Assembly: GCF_025145285.1 (NCBI RefSeq) | Contig: NZ_CP102251.1 | Span: 2,542,001 to 2,606,000, forward strand | From: Alistipes onderdonkii | GTDB lineage: Bacteria; Bacteroidota; Bacteroidia; Bacteroidales; Rikenellaceae | Reading direction: 5' to 3' | DNA length: 64,000 nucleotides | Shown: positions 18,690 through 26,572 of the stretch, in pieces | Position numbering within the stretch: the stretch's first letter is position 1 | How the letters are laid out: every line of letters starts with the position of its first letter | The notes under the pieces: model-generated | What the model was told of the DNA's origin: nothing | The model's input: the letters and a program-made list of their open reading frames with translations, nothing else | Databases searched by the model: none | Position numbers and translations under genes: made by a program

Positions 18690-20861
18690 ATGAAACGTAT
18701 TGCAGGATTATTCACCACACTTTTGCTGCTTATGACACTTGCGTCATGCGATTCCCGGAAAACAGCCGGGGAAAACCCGTTTTTCACCCAATGGGATACG
18801 CCGCACGGCGTGCCGCCGTTCGACAAGATCCTGCCCGAGCATTTCATGCCCGCCTTCGAACGCGGCATGTCGTTGCACGAGGCCGAAATCGACGCCATCA
18901 CCTCGAACAAGGACGAGGCCTCGTTCGAAAATACGATCCTTGCCTATGACAATGCCGGGCAGATGCTCGCGCAGGCCGAACTGGTGTTCGGCATGCTGTG
19001 TGCCGCCGAGACCAACGACCGCATGCAGGCCCTCCAGGAACAGGCGATGCCCCTGCTGGCCGCGCACAGGGACAAGATACGTCTCGACGACAAGCTCTTT
19101 GCCCGCGTGAAGGAGGTTTACGACCGGCGTGCGGCGCTGGGGCTCGACACCGAGCAGATGCGTCTGTTGCAGAAGACCTACGACTCCTTCGTGCGCGCCG
19201 GGGCGTTGCTCGGCACCGAGCAGAAGGCCCGCCTGAAAGAGATCAACGGGCAGCTGTCGCTCACGGCCGTGAAATTCGGGAACAACATCCTCGCCGAAAA
19301 CAACAATTTCGTGCTCGAACTCAAGTCGGACGAACTCGACGGGCTGCCGGCAGGCATCCGCGACGCCGCCCGCGAGAAGGCCAGGCAGATGGGCAAGGGC
19401 GACAAGTGGGTCTTCACGCTCCACAAGCCCAGCCTGATCCCGCTGCTGACCTATTCCACCAGGCGCGACCTGCGCGAGAAGATCTATAAGGCTTATCTGA
19501 ACCGTTGCAATAACGGCGACGAATACGACAACAAGCAGCTCATCAACGATTTCATCCGCCTGCGTACGGAGAAGGCTCACCTGCTGGGCTATCCTTCCTA
19601 CGCCGCCTATGTCGTGGCGGACGAGATGGCCGGGACGACCGATGCCGTTTACGGCCTGCTCGACCAGATCTGGGAGCCGGCGCTCGAGCGCGCCAAGGGC
19701 GAGCTGTCCGAGATGGACACGCTGTTGCAGAAAGACATCCCCGGTGCGACCTTCGAATCGTGGGACTGGTGGTATTACGCCGAGAAGCTGCGCAAGCAGA
19801 ACTATGCCCTCGACGAGGAGATGCTGCGTCCCTACTTCTCGCTCGAGAACGTGCAGGGCGGCATCTTCTACCTGGCCAACCGCCTCTACGGCATCACCTT
19901 CCAGCCGGTCGTCGTGCCGTTATACCATCCCGATGCAGTCGCCTACCAGGTGCTCGACGCCGACGGCTCGCACCTGGGCGTGCTCTATTTCGACTATTTC
20001 CCCCGCGACGGCAAGAGCCAGGGCGCCTGGTGCGGCAACTATGTCGAGCAGACCTATAAGGACGGCAAGCGCGTGGCTCCCGTGGTGAGCGTTGTCTGCA
20101 ACTTCACGCGCCCGGTGGGCAATACGCCCGCGCTGCTGACGCTCGACGAGACGGAAACGCTCTTCCACGAATTCGGCCATGCGCTCCATTTCCTGTTCCA
20201 CGACGTGAAATACCGCGGCCTTTCGGAGGTCGAGGGCGATTTCGTCGAACTGCCTTCGCAGGTCATGGAGAACTGGGCGTTCGAACCCGAGATGCTGAAG
20301 CATTATGCCGTGCATTACCGCACGGGCGAAGTGATCCCGAAATACCTGGTCGACAAACTCCGCAAGAGCGAACTCTTCAACCAGGGTTTCGCCACCACGG
20401 AACTGATCGCCGCGTCGCTTTCCGACATGGATATCCATTCGGTCACCGAATACGAACCGTTCGACCCGATGGCATTCGAGCGGCAGGCGCTCAACGAGAA
20501 ACGCGGCCTGATCCCGCAGATCGAGCCCCGTTACCGTTACCCCTATTTCAGCCATATCTTCGACGGCGGCTACTCGGCAGGCTACTATTTCTATACCTGG
20601 GCCGAGGTGCTCGACAAGGATACGTTCGAAGCCTTCCGCGAGAGCGGCGACCTGTTCAACAAGAAGATCGCCGCCGATTTCCGCGCCAAGCTGCTTTCGC
20701 GCGGCGGTTCGGAGGACGGCATGTCGCTCTACCGGGCATTCCGCGGCGCCGATCCCGACAAGCGGGCGATGTTGCGCAGCCGCGGACTCTGGGACGAACC
20801 CGAGCCGGAACCCGCCGACGAAGGCGAAGCGCTCCTTCAGCCGGAAATACGGCAGGAATAG
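18690..20861 (+). CDS. M3 family metallopeptidase lipoprotein (Dcp-like), copy 1
   Basis: The 723-residue lipoprotein (Cys20 in LASCDS) is a thimet oligopeptidase/dipeptidyl carboxypeptidase family member. The zinc site HEFGH is at 493-497, and the third ligand lies in the following EVEGDFVELPSQ segment. The substrate-binding Tyr/Gly region (HIFDGGYSAGYY) is present near residue 630. Such enzymes trim dipeptides or cleave short peptides, here probably in the periplasm. A paralogue starts 37 bases downstream. The region after about 700 is a short acidic tail rich in Glu and Pro. Confidence 0.93.
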   Translation: MKRIAGLFTTLLLLMTLASCDSRKTAGENPFFTQWDTPHGVPPFDKILPEHFMPAFERGMSLHEAEIDAITSNKDEASFENTILAYDNAGQMLAQAELVFGMLCAAETNDRMQALQEQAMPLLAAHRDKIRLDDKLFARVKEVYDRRAALGLDTEQMRLLQKTYDSFVRAGALLGTEQKARLKEINGQLSLTAVKFGNNILAENNNFVLELKSDELDGLPAGIRDAAREKARQMGKGDKWVFTLHKPSLIPLLTYSTRRDLREKIYKAYLNRCNNGDEYDNKQLINDFIRLRTEKAHLLGYPSYAAYVVADEMAGTTDAVYGLLDQIWEPALERAKGELSEMDTLLQKDIPGATFESWDWWYYAEKLRKQNYALDEEMLRPYFSLENVQGGIFYLANRLYGITFQPVVVPLYHPDAVAYQVLDADGSHLGVLYFDYFPRDGKSQGAWCGNYVEQTYKDGKRVAPVVSVVCNFTRPVGNTPALLTLDETETLFHEFGHALHFLFHDVKYRGLSEVEGDFVELPSQVMENWAFEPEMLKHYAVHYRTGEVIPKYLVDKLRKSELFNQGFATTELIAASLSDMDIHSVTEYEPFDPMAFERQALNEKRGLIPQIEPRYRYPYFSHIFDGGYSAGYYFYTWAEVLDKDTFEAFRESGDLFNKKIAADFRAKLLSRGGSEDGMSLYRAFRGADPDKRAMLRSRGLWDEPEPEPADEGEALLQPEIRQE

Positions 20862-20898
20862 CCCCCATCCTTAAAATTAACCCAATATTTGCAATAAC

Positions 20899-23019
20899 AT
20901 GAAAAAAGCATTTATCATCATGACCTTTTCTGCGATGGCGGCCGGGTGTGCCGACAATTCGATCCCCAAGGCGCAGATGCCCGAATTAGATACTTCGAAC
21001 CCCTTGCTGGCCGAGTGGGATACGCCCCACCAGACCCCGCCGTTCTCCGAGATCGAACTCTCGGACTACGAGCCTGCGTTCGACGCGGCCATCGCCTGCT
21101 CGCGTGCCGAGATCGACGCGATCGTCGGCAACCCCTCGAAGCCGACCTTCGGCAATACCATCGTGGCCCTGGAGCGCCACGGTGCGCTGCTGGATCGTAT
21201 TTCGGGTATTTTTTTCAACCTGCTCGAAGCGGACACGTCCGACGAAATGCAGGAAATCGCACTGCGCGTGCAGCCCAAGCTGACCGAACTGTCGAACGAC
21301 ATCTCGCTCAACCCCGAGCTCTTCGCCCGCGTGAAGGCCGTCTACGGGAAACCCGGCCGCGGCCTCTCGAAAGAGGACAAGAAGCTGCTCGAGGATACCT
21401 ATCAGAGTTTCGCACGCAACGGGGCCGCCCTGTCCGACGCGGACAAGGAGCTCTACCGCAAGTATTCGTCCGAGCTGTCGGCCGCGACGCTCCAATTCGG
21501 CCAGAACGCCCTGGCTGCGACCAATGCCTTCTCGATCAACATCACCGACCCGAAGGTCGTGGCCGAACTGCCGGACTTCGTGAAGGAGGGTATGGCAGCC
21601 GATGCCAAGGCGCGCGGTGAAAAGGGCTGGACGGTGACGTTGCAGGCACCGAGCTATGTGCCTTTCCTGACCTATTCGTCGAACCGTGCGCTCAAGGAGA
21701 AACTCTGGCGTGCCTACAATTCGCGCGCATTGGGCGGCGAGAACGACAATACGCCGGTCGTCAAACAGATTGCCAACCTGCGCCTGAAGATCGCCAACCT
21801 GCTGGGCTATAAATGCTATGCCGACTACGTGCTCGAACGCCGCATGGCCGAGAACACCCCGACGGTCATGGCCTTCCTCGACGAGCTGCTCTCCCAGACC
21901 AAGGCCTATGCCGACCAGGACTATAAGACCGTCGCCGACTATGCCGCTTCGCTCGGGTTCAAAGGCCAGCTCATGCCGTGGGACTGGGGCTATTACAACG
22001 AGAAGTACAAGCACGAGAAATACGCGCTCAACGACGAGCTGGTGAAACCTTATTTCAAACTCGAAAACGTCCGCAAGGGCGTCTTCATGCTCGCCAACAA
22101 GCTCTACGGGCTGAACTTCACGCCCAACGACAAGATCGAGGTGTACCATCCCGACGTGACGGCCTACGACGTGACCGACCAGGACGGCCGTTTCATGGCG
22201 GTACTCTACCTCGATTTCTTCCCCCGCGAATCGAAGCGTTCCGGGGCATGGATGACCGAGTTCCGGGGCACGAAGATCGTCGACGGCAAGGAGACCCGTC
22301 CGCTGGTGTCGCTGGTGATGAACTTCACCAAGCCTACCGAAACGGCCCCTTCGCTGCTGACCTTCGACGAGGTGGAAACCTTCCTCCATGAGTTCGGCCA
22401 CTCGCTCCACGGTATGCTGGGCGAGGGCAAGTACGAGTCGCAGACCGGAACGAACGTTTACCGCGACTTCGTGGAGCTGCCTTCGCAGATCATGGAGAAC
22501 TGGGCTACTGAGAAGGAGTTCCTCGACCTGTGGGCCGTGCATTACCAGACGGGCGAGCCGATCCCGGCCGAGGTGGTCGACCGCATCGTCGCCGCGCAGA
22601 ACTACCTGGCGGCCTATTCCAACGTGCGCCAGCTTTCGTTCGGCATGACCGATATGGCATGGCATACGATCACCGAGCCTTTCGAGGGCGACGTCGAGCA
22701 GTTCGAGGTCGCGTCGATGGCTCCGACGCAGGTGCTGCCCGTCGTTCCCGGTACGGCCATGGCCCCGGCATTCGGACATATCTTCTCGGGCGGCTATGCT
22801 GCGGGGTATTACGGCTACAAGTGGGCCGAGGTGCTGGAGGCGGATGCCTTCTCGCTCTTCAAGGAGAAGGGCATCTTCAACCGCGAGGTCTCCGGCTCGT
22901 TCCGTGAGAATATCCTTTCGAAGGGCGGTACCGAGCATCCGATGGAACTCTACGTGCGCTTCCGCGGCCACAAACCCGAAACCAGGGCGCTGATCGAGAA
23001 AATGGGGCTCGGCAAATAA
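20899..23019 (+). CDS. M3 family metallopeptidase lipoprotein (Dcp-like), copy 2
   Basis: The 706-residue product is a paralogue of the gene before it, with the same order of motifs: lipobox Cys17 (MAAGC), DTPH/PPF near the N-terminus, HEFGH at 497-501, FVELPSQIMENW and HIFSGGYAAGYYGYKW. It belongs to the peptidyl-dipeptidase Dcp branch of M3. Tandem copies suggest complementary peptide specificity. A strong terminator follows 22 bases after the stop. Confidence 0.93.
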   Translation: MKKAFIIMTFSAMAAGCADNSIPKAQMPELDTSNPLLAEWDTPHQTPPFSEIELSDYEPAFDAAIACSRAEIDAIVGNPSKPTFGNTIVALERHGALLDRISGIFFNLLEADTSDEMQEIALRVQPKLTELSNDISLNPELFARVKAVYGKPGRGLSKEDKKLLEDTYQSFARNGAALSDADKELYRKYSSELSAATLQFGQNALAATNAFSINITDPKVVAELPDFVKEGMAADAKARGEKGWTVTLQAPSYVPFLTYSSNRALKEKLWRAYNSRALGGENDNTPVVKQIANLRLKIANLLGYKCYADYVLERRMAENTPTVMAFLDELLSQTKAYADQDYKTVADYAASLGFKGQLMPWDWGYYNEKYKHEKYALNDELVKPYFKLENVRKGVFMLANKLYGLNFTPNDKIEVYHPDVTAYDVTDQDGRFMAVLYLDFFPRESKRSGAWMTEFRGTKIVDGKETRPLVSLVMNFTKPTETAPSLLTFDEVETFLHEFGHSLHGMLGEGKYESQTGTNVYRDFVELPSQIMENWATEKEFLDLWAVHYQTGEPIPAEVVDRIVAAQNYLAAYSNVRQLSFGMTDMAWHTITEPFEGDVEQFEVASMAPTQVLPVVPGTAMAPAFGHIFSGGYAAGYYGYKWAEVLEADAFSLFKEKGIFNREVSGSFRENILSKGGTEHPMELYVRFRGHKPETRALIEKMGLGK

Positions 23020-23040
23020 CCGTATTCCCATACCCGATAA

Positions 23041-23073
23041 AAAAAGGGAACCTCCGGCCGGAGGTTCCCTTTT
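23041..23073 (+). terminator. Intrinsic terminator after the M3 pair
   Basis: A perfect 24-base palindrome (23046-23069, arms GGGAACCTCCGG and CCGGAGGTTCCC) is flanked by five A and four T. It can act in both directions, but only the plus-strand genes end here. Confidence 0.85.
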
Positions 23074-23122
23074 ATGGTGCATTTCTTTTGCCCGGAAATG
23101 TTCCTAATGATGAATATTTTGC

Positions 23123-23130
23123 TAAATTTG
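23123..23130 (+). promoter_or_regulatory. -7 box TAAATTTG for the regulator-like gene
   Basis: TAAATTTG fits the TAnnTTTG consensus and lies 45 bases before the ATG at 23175. A -33 element at the proper distance was not found. Confidence 0.45.
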
Positions 23131-23174
23131 CGGTTGGGATTGAGAATTTTATTACGCTAATACACACTTGCACT

Positions 23175-23651
23175 ATGCCTCTGGAAAAACTTAATGCGGC
23201 ACTGATCGGTGCTATACAAAATAGTACCCCGGAATACACCAATGCGGCGACCGTTCTGACAGACAAGCTCAATATCGGCCGCGAGGCGGCTTACCGCCGG
23301 CTGCGCGGCGAAGTGCCTTTCACCTTCGGGGAGGCGGGCGTACTTTCGGCGCAGATGAATTTTTCGCTCGACCGTACGGTCGGGGCCGTGGATTTCGGAA
23401 ATGTGCTTTTCCGGTTGAGTTTCAGCGATTACCATACGGCGCTCGAAGATTATACGGGGGTTATAGACCAGGATACCCTTTTTTACCGCGAGGTTTCGTC
23501 CGACGACGATGCCGAACAGGCCATCGCCGGAAATTCGTTTCCGCGGATGCTTTATATGCGCTATCTGAACCTGACCAATTTCAGGCTTTTCAAATGGCTC
23601 TACCAGCAGGGGCTCATCGACTGCTCGGGGGCCAAGTTCGAAGACCTGTAA
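23175..23651 (+). CDS. Regulator-like protein, N-terminal part before in-frame TAA
   Basis: The first 158 residues contain a helix-turn-helix-like stretch, 'LTDKLNIGREAAYRRLRGEVPFTF', close to the N-terminus. I recall this YRRLRGE..F pattern from Bacteroidota regulators of about 330 residues. The reading frame ends at TAA (23649-23651), but the same frame continues to 24182 with sensible protein. ATG 23175 is chosen because it follows the -7 box; an upstream GTG in frame is inside the promoter region. The gene is therefore either disrupted by a nonsense change or translated as two pieces. Confidence 0.6.
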   Translation: MPLEKLNAALIGAIQNSTPEYTNAATVLTDKLNIGREAAYRRLRGEVPFTFGEAGVLSAQMNFSLDRTVGAVDFGNVLFRLSFSDYHTALEDYTGVIDQDTLFYREVSSDDDAEQAIAGNSFPRMLYMRYLNLTNFRLFKWLYQQGLIDCSGAKFEDL

Positions 23652-23660
23652 GCACCGGAG

Positions 23661-24182
23661 GTGCTTTTGCAGAGTTACCGCGACCTGGTGCACGAAGCGC
23701 AGCAAATGCCCTCCACGACCCTGGTATTCGACGGAAGCTGTACCAAACGCTGGGTCAACGCCATCTGCGCGTTCCGCAACATGCACCTGATCACGGACGA
23801 AAGCGTCGAGGTGCTGAAAGCCGAGTTGCTGCAGATGCTCGACGAACTGGAAGAGATTTGTGTCTCCGGGCAGTTCCGCAGCGGGCAGCCGGTGTCGGTC
23901 TATATTTCGGATATGGATATCGAAGCGACTTATTGCTACCTTTCGGCACGGCATTACCGAGGGAGCTGCATCGAGGCGTTCTCGATCAACTCGCTGCGCA
24001 GCTCCGATCCGGACATGTTCGAGCACACCAAACGCTGGGTGCTGGCCCTGAGCCGGTTTGCGACGTTGATATCATGCAGCGGGGAATTGCAGCGGATCCA
24101 TTTCTTCAAGCGGCAGCGTGCTATCGTGGCAGAATTGGAAAGGGAGGGCTTAGAACCCTCCCCCGAAGTCTTCCAGGAATAA
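23661..24182 (+). pseudogene. Regulator-like protein, C-terminal part after in-frame TAA
   Basis: This segment continues the frame of 23175-23651 and encodes about 173 residues without a recognisable domain; it ends with a helical FFKRQRAIVAELERE tail. Candidate starts are GTG 23661 and TTG 23667. A hairpin with a 7-bp stem (23650-23666) overlaps the TAA, and its loop and right arm contain GGAGG five bases before the TTG. A ribosome stopping at the TAA could open it and restart, so translational coupling is possible; simple gene decay or a sequence error is equally possible. Confidence 0.5.
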
Positions 24183-24223
24183 ACGGAACCTTGCGTCTAG
24201 CTCCTTGGTGTCTATCCTGTGCT

Positions 24224-24304
24224 TCAAATCCTGACGGATTTTCCACTTGCGTCACTTTTGCGGGTGTAACCCGCCCCTTGCACAATCCCACTTGAATTCT
24301 TCAT
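24224..24304 (-). CDS. Possible 26-residue peptide
   Basis: An ATG nine or so bases after the predicted transcription start opens a frame of 26 codons beginning MKNSSGIVQ and ending KSVRI. It is preceded by AGGAGAT, a fair ribosome binding site. The peptide is polar and matches nothing I know. The transcript could equally be non-coding. I include it because the promoter is better than most in the window. Confidence 0.25.
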   Translation of the reverse strand: MKNSSGIVQGAGYTRKSDASGKSVRI

Positions 24305-24319
24305 ATCTCCTGTGCAATA

Positions 24320-24350
24320 CAAAAGTAGGGTAAGGCGCCGGGTAAAACAA
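24320..24350 (-). promoter_or_regulatory. Promoter TTG-N20-TACTTTTG of an unassigned transcript
   Basis: On the minus strand the -7 box TACTTTTG (24327-24320) is 20 bases from a TTG (24350-24348). The next annotated gene on this strand downstream is far away, so the promoter should serve a small RNA or small peptide in 24140-24313. Confidence 0.5.
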
Positions 24351-24532
24351 GACGGAAAACGGGTATCGGTGCATATTGATTGTCTGATTTTGATACCTGT
24401 TTTTCAGTACGGCTCGGATTTTGAAAATGAATTTTCAGGTGTGGATGGTATTGCTGAAACCCGAATAAGCCCGGTTTATTTGTTTCGTAATTCGAAACAA
24501 GCTGTTCGAGGGACAAGCGTGGGGAAGAATGA

Positions 24533-24560
24533 AAAAAGCGAGGAAACTTCCTCGCTTTTT
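24533..24560 (-). terminator. Terminator of tRNA-Gln
   Basis: A near-perfect palindrome (AAAAAGCGAGGAA, two bases, TTCCTCGCTTTTT) starts four bases after the tRNA 3' end on the minus strand and closes with a T run. The A and T flanks make it usable in both directions. Confidence 0.8.
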
Positions 24561-24563
24561 CAG

Positions 24564-24634
24564 TTGAGCTACCTGGATTCGAACCAAGAATAACAGGACC
24601 AGAATCTGTTGTGTTACCATTACACCATAGCTCA
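24564..24634 (-). tRNA. tRNA-Gln (anticodon CTG)
   Basis: The 71-base minus-strand sequence folds as a tRNA: acceptor arms TGAGCTA/TAGCTCA (7 bp), D arm GTG/CAC, anticodon arm ACAGA-TTCTGGT-CCTGT with CTG at 34-36, and T arm CTTGG-TTCGAAT-CCAGG, with discriminator A. The CCA end is not encoded. The anticodon stem has one A-C mismatch at its inner pair (31-39). It has its own promoter and terminator. Confidence 0.93.
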
Positions 24635-24651
24635 ATGACGTTTTGGTGATG

Positions 24652-24682
24652 CAAAAGTAGAACTTTATTTTTCAATTGCAAA
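24652..24682 (-). promoter_or_regulatory. Promoter TTTG-N19-TACTTTTG of tRNA-Gln
   Basis: On the minus strand TTTG (24682-24679) is followed after 19 bases by TACTTTTG (24659-24652), a full match to the phylum consensus. Transcription would start about 10 bases before the tRNA. Confidence 0.8.
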
Positions 24683-24704
24683 GAAAATTCACAAAAAAAA
24701 TTAG

Positions 24705-24712
24705 TACATTTG
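24705..24712 (+). promoter_or_regulatory. -7 box TACATTTG for the nucleoside transporter
   Basis: TACATTTG matches TAnnTTTG and lies 60 bases before the ATG at 24773. The nearest TTG upstream is 26 bases away, longer than usual. It is arranged back to back with the tRNA promoter. Confidence 0.5.
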
Positions 24713-24772
24713 TTTTAATCATTTTCCGACCGAATGAACTTGTAAATAAAAACAACCTAAAATCAGAGAATT

Positions 24773-26017
24773 ATGGGAATTAAATTCCGCCTTATCGTCA
24801 TGAACTTCCTCCAGTATGCCATCTGGGGTTCGTGGCTCATCTCGCTGGGCGCCTACCTTGGCGGTGGCCTCGACTTCACAGGGCTGCAAATCGGAAGTTT
24901 CTTTGCCACGATGGGTGTTGCGTCGTTGTTCATGCCCGCAGTGATGGGTATCATTGCCGACCGATGGATCCCGGCGCAGAAGCTGCTCGGCATCTGCCAT
25001 CTGGTGAGCGGCGGGTTCCTGATTGCCGCAGCTTCGCAAACGGCCTATGCGCCTTTATACAGTTGTATGCTGCTGAGCGTGATGTTCTACATGCCGACCA
25101 TCGCCCTGTCGAATTCGGTGGCATACAATGCCCTCGACCTGGCAAGGCTCGATACCGTGAAACATTTTCCTCCGATCCGCGTGTGGGGTACCGTAGGCTT
25201 CATCGCCGCGATGTGGTTCGTCGACCTGACGCATATCGGCGGCGTGCAGATCAAGCTGACCGAGTGGCAGCTCTATGTTTCGGCGGTGCTGTCGTTCCTG
25301 CTGGCCGTCTATTCGTTCTCGCTGCCCGGCTGCCCCGTCGACCGCAATGTCAAGGCCAGGTCGTGGGTCGATACGCTGGGGCTGCGTGCGTTCACGCTCT
25401 TCAAGGAGAAGCGCATGGCCATTTTCTTCGTCTTCTCGATGTTGCTCGGCGCCGCGTTGCAGATAACCAACGCCTTCGGGGACTCCTATATACAAAGCTT
25501 CGGCTCGATGCCCCAGTATGCCGATTCGGCGATCGTGAAGCATTCGGTGATCCTGCTCTCGCTGTCGCAGATGTCCGAGACGTTCTGCATCCTGCTGATC
25601 CCGTTCTTCCTGCGGCGTTTCGGTATCAAGAAAGTGATGCTCATTTCGATGCTGGCGTGGGTGCTCCGCTTCGGGTTCTTCGGCGTCGGCAACCCGGGCT
25701 CGGGTGCCGCGTTCCTCATCCTTTCGATGGTCGTCTACGGGGTGGCATTCGATTTCTTCAATATCTCGGGTTCGCTGTTTGTCGAGAAGGAGACCAGCCG
25801 CGAGATCCGCTCCTCGGCACAGGGTGTCTTTATGATTATGACCAACGGCTTCGGTGCGTTCTTCGGTTCGTATGCCGCCGGTGCCGTCGTCGATGCCTGG
25901 GGCTGGCCCGATTCGTGGTATATCTTCGCCGGCTATGCCCTCGTGGTGGCCGTGGTCTTCGCGTTCGTGTTCAAATACAAGCACAACCCCGAAGAGATGG
26001 TCTCGGTGAACCATTAA
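24773..26017 (+). CDS. Nucleoside permease of the major facilitator superfamily (NupG/XapB type)
   Basis: The 414-residue protein has about twelve membrane segments and the NupG-family features: MNFLQYAIWGSWLISLG at the N-terminus, GIIADRWIPAQKLL between helices 2 and 3, and SNSVAYNALD after helix 4. Characterised relatives take up nucleosides with protons. It is a single-gene unit with its own promoter box and a strong terminator directly after the stop. Confidence 0.92.
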   Translation: MGIKFRLIVMNFLQYAIWGSWLISLGAYLGGGLDFTGLQIGSFFATMGVASLFMPAVMGIIADRWIPAQKLLGICHLVSGGFLIAAASQTAYAPLYSCMLLSVMFYMPTIALSNSVAYNALDLARLDTVKHFPPIRVWGTVGFIAAMWFVDLTHIGGVQIKLTEWQLYVSAVLSFLLAVYSFSLPGCPVDRNVKARSWVDTLGLRAFTLFKEKRMAIFFVFSMLLGAALQITNAFGDSYIQSFGSMPQYADSAIVKHSVILLSLSQMSETFCILLIPFFLRRFGIKKVMLISMLAWVLRFGFFGVGNPGSGAAFLILSMVVYGVAFDFFNISGSLFVEKETSREIRSSAQGVFMIMTNGFGAFFGSYAAGAVVDAWGWPDSWYIFAGYALVVAVVFAFVFKYKHNPEEMVSVNH

Positions 26018-26028
26018 TATAGGTATGG

Positions 26029-26070
26029 TTCCGGCGGCGTGGGGAAACCTCTCGCCGCCGGAATTTTTTT
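26029..26070 (+). terminator. Terminator of the nucleoside transporter
   Basis: Arms TTCCGGCGGCG (26029-26039) and CGCCGCCGGAA (26053-26063) form an 11-bp stem, followed by seven T. It also separates this gene from the convergent acetyltransferase. Confidence 0.9.
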
Positions 26071-26083
26071 GTCCGTTTCCGGG

Positions 26084-26527
26084 CTACGGGCGGAGCATTT
26101 TGACGTGCGGGATACCCGCTTCGAAATAGGTGCCCGAGACCGGTGCGAACCCTAAGGTGGCGTAAAATCCGGCCAGGTGCTCCTGAGCCGAGATGCGGAT
26201 GGGCTGCGGGCCCCATGTCCGGGCAATATAGCGCAGCGCTTCGGACATCAGGCTGCGGCACAGTCCGCGGCGGCGGTACGAAGCATCGACCAGCACGCGG
26301 CCGACCGAGGCTTCGTCGTAGGCGATCCCCGCCGGGATGACCCGCAGGAAGGCGACTACGCGGGCGTTGTCCTCCATCCACATGAATACGCTCTGCGGGT
26401 CGGCGGCGTCGGCATCGGGTTCCGTGATGTGCTGTTCGAGGAAGAAGACGGCCTCGCGTGCCTGCACGATACGGTGGTATTCCCGGACGGAGAGTTCGCT
26501 GAAATGTTTAGTGATGACAGGATACAT
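26084..26527 (-). CDS. GNAT-family N-acetyltransferase (ElaA-like)
   Basis: The 147-residue protein begins MYPVITKHFSELSVREYHRI, like ElaA proteins. It has the acetyl-CoA binding segment VGRVLVDASYRRRGLCRSLM (about 84-103) and a closing FYATLGFAPVSGTYFEAGIPHVKM strand. The frame continues upstream without a stop, but the ATG at 26525-26527 fits the family and sits 20 bases after a -7 box. The substrate is unknown. The nitroreductase gene diverges from it. Confidence 0.88.
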   Translation of the reverse strand: MYPVITKHFSELSVREYHRIVQAREAVFFLEQHITEPDADAADPQSVFMWMEDNARVVAFLRVIPAGIAYDEASVGRVLVDASYRRRGLCRSLMSEALRYIARTWGPQPIRISAQEHLAGFYATLGFAPVSGTYFEAGIPHVKMLRP

Positions 26528-26546
26528 GGCGGTTTGTAATTGAACA

Positions 26547-26554
26547 CAAAGGTA
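26547..26554 (-). promoter_or_regulatory. -7 box TACCTTTG for the acetyltransferase
   Basis: On the minus strand TACCTTTG fits the -7 consensus, 19 bases before the start codon. This supports the ATG at 26527 over longer readings. No -33 match was found. Confidence 0.5.
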
Positions 26555-26572
26555 CTTAAAATTTCGGAAGAT

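Larger units (their letters stand above)
24183..24563. other. Stretch without a clear gene, with a strong minus-strand promoter
   Basis: Reading frames here are short and those overlapping the tRNA are spurious. On the minus strand a good promoter (24320-24350) precedes a segment rich in small hairpins (arms GCGGGT/ACCCGC and AAATCC/GGATTT) and a GC-rich hairpin at 24142-24162. That would give a transcript of about 175 bases reaching the end of the regulator-like gene. Confidence 0.5.

Noticed and set aside
23041..23073. Palindrome as a possible mobile element end or attachment site
   Set aside because: The A and T flanks and its place after a stop codon make a terminator the simple explanation; no recombinase is near.
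20986..23082. Open frame of 698 codons opposite the second M3 peptidase
   Set aside because: The plus-strand frame has the zinc motif and a lipobox; the opposite frame starts inside a terminator.
23649..23651. TAA as a recoded selenocysteine or pyrrolysine codon
   Set aside because: Those use TGA and TAG; a hairpin alone does not support recoding.
24564..24634. tRNA-Gln as an integration site
   Set aside because: I found no direct repeat of the tRNA end and no integrase in the window.
24301..24681. Frames overlapping tRNA-Gln on both strands
   Set aside because: They include the tRNA and its terminator and have no homology.
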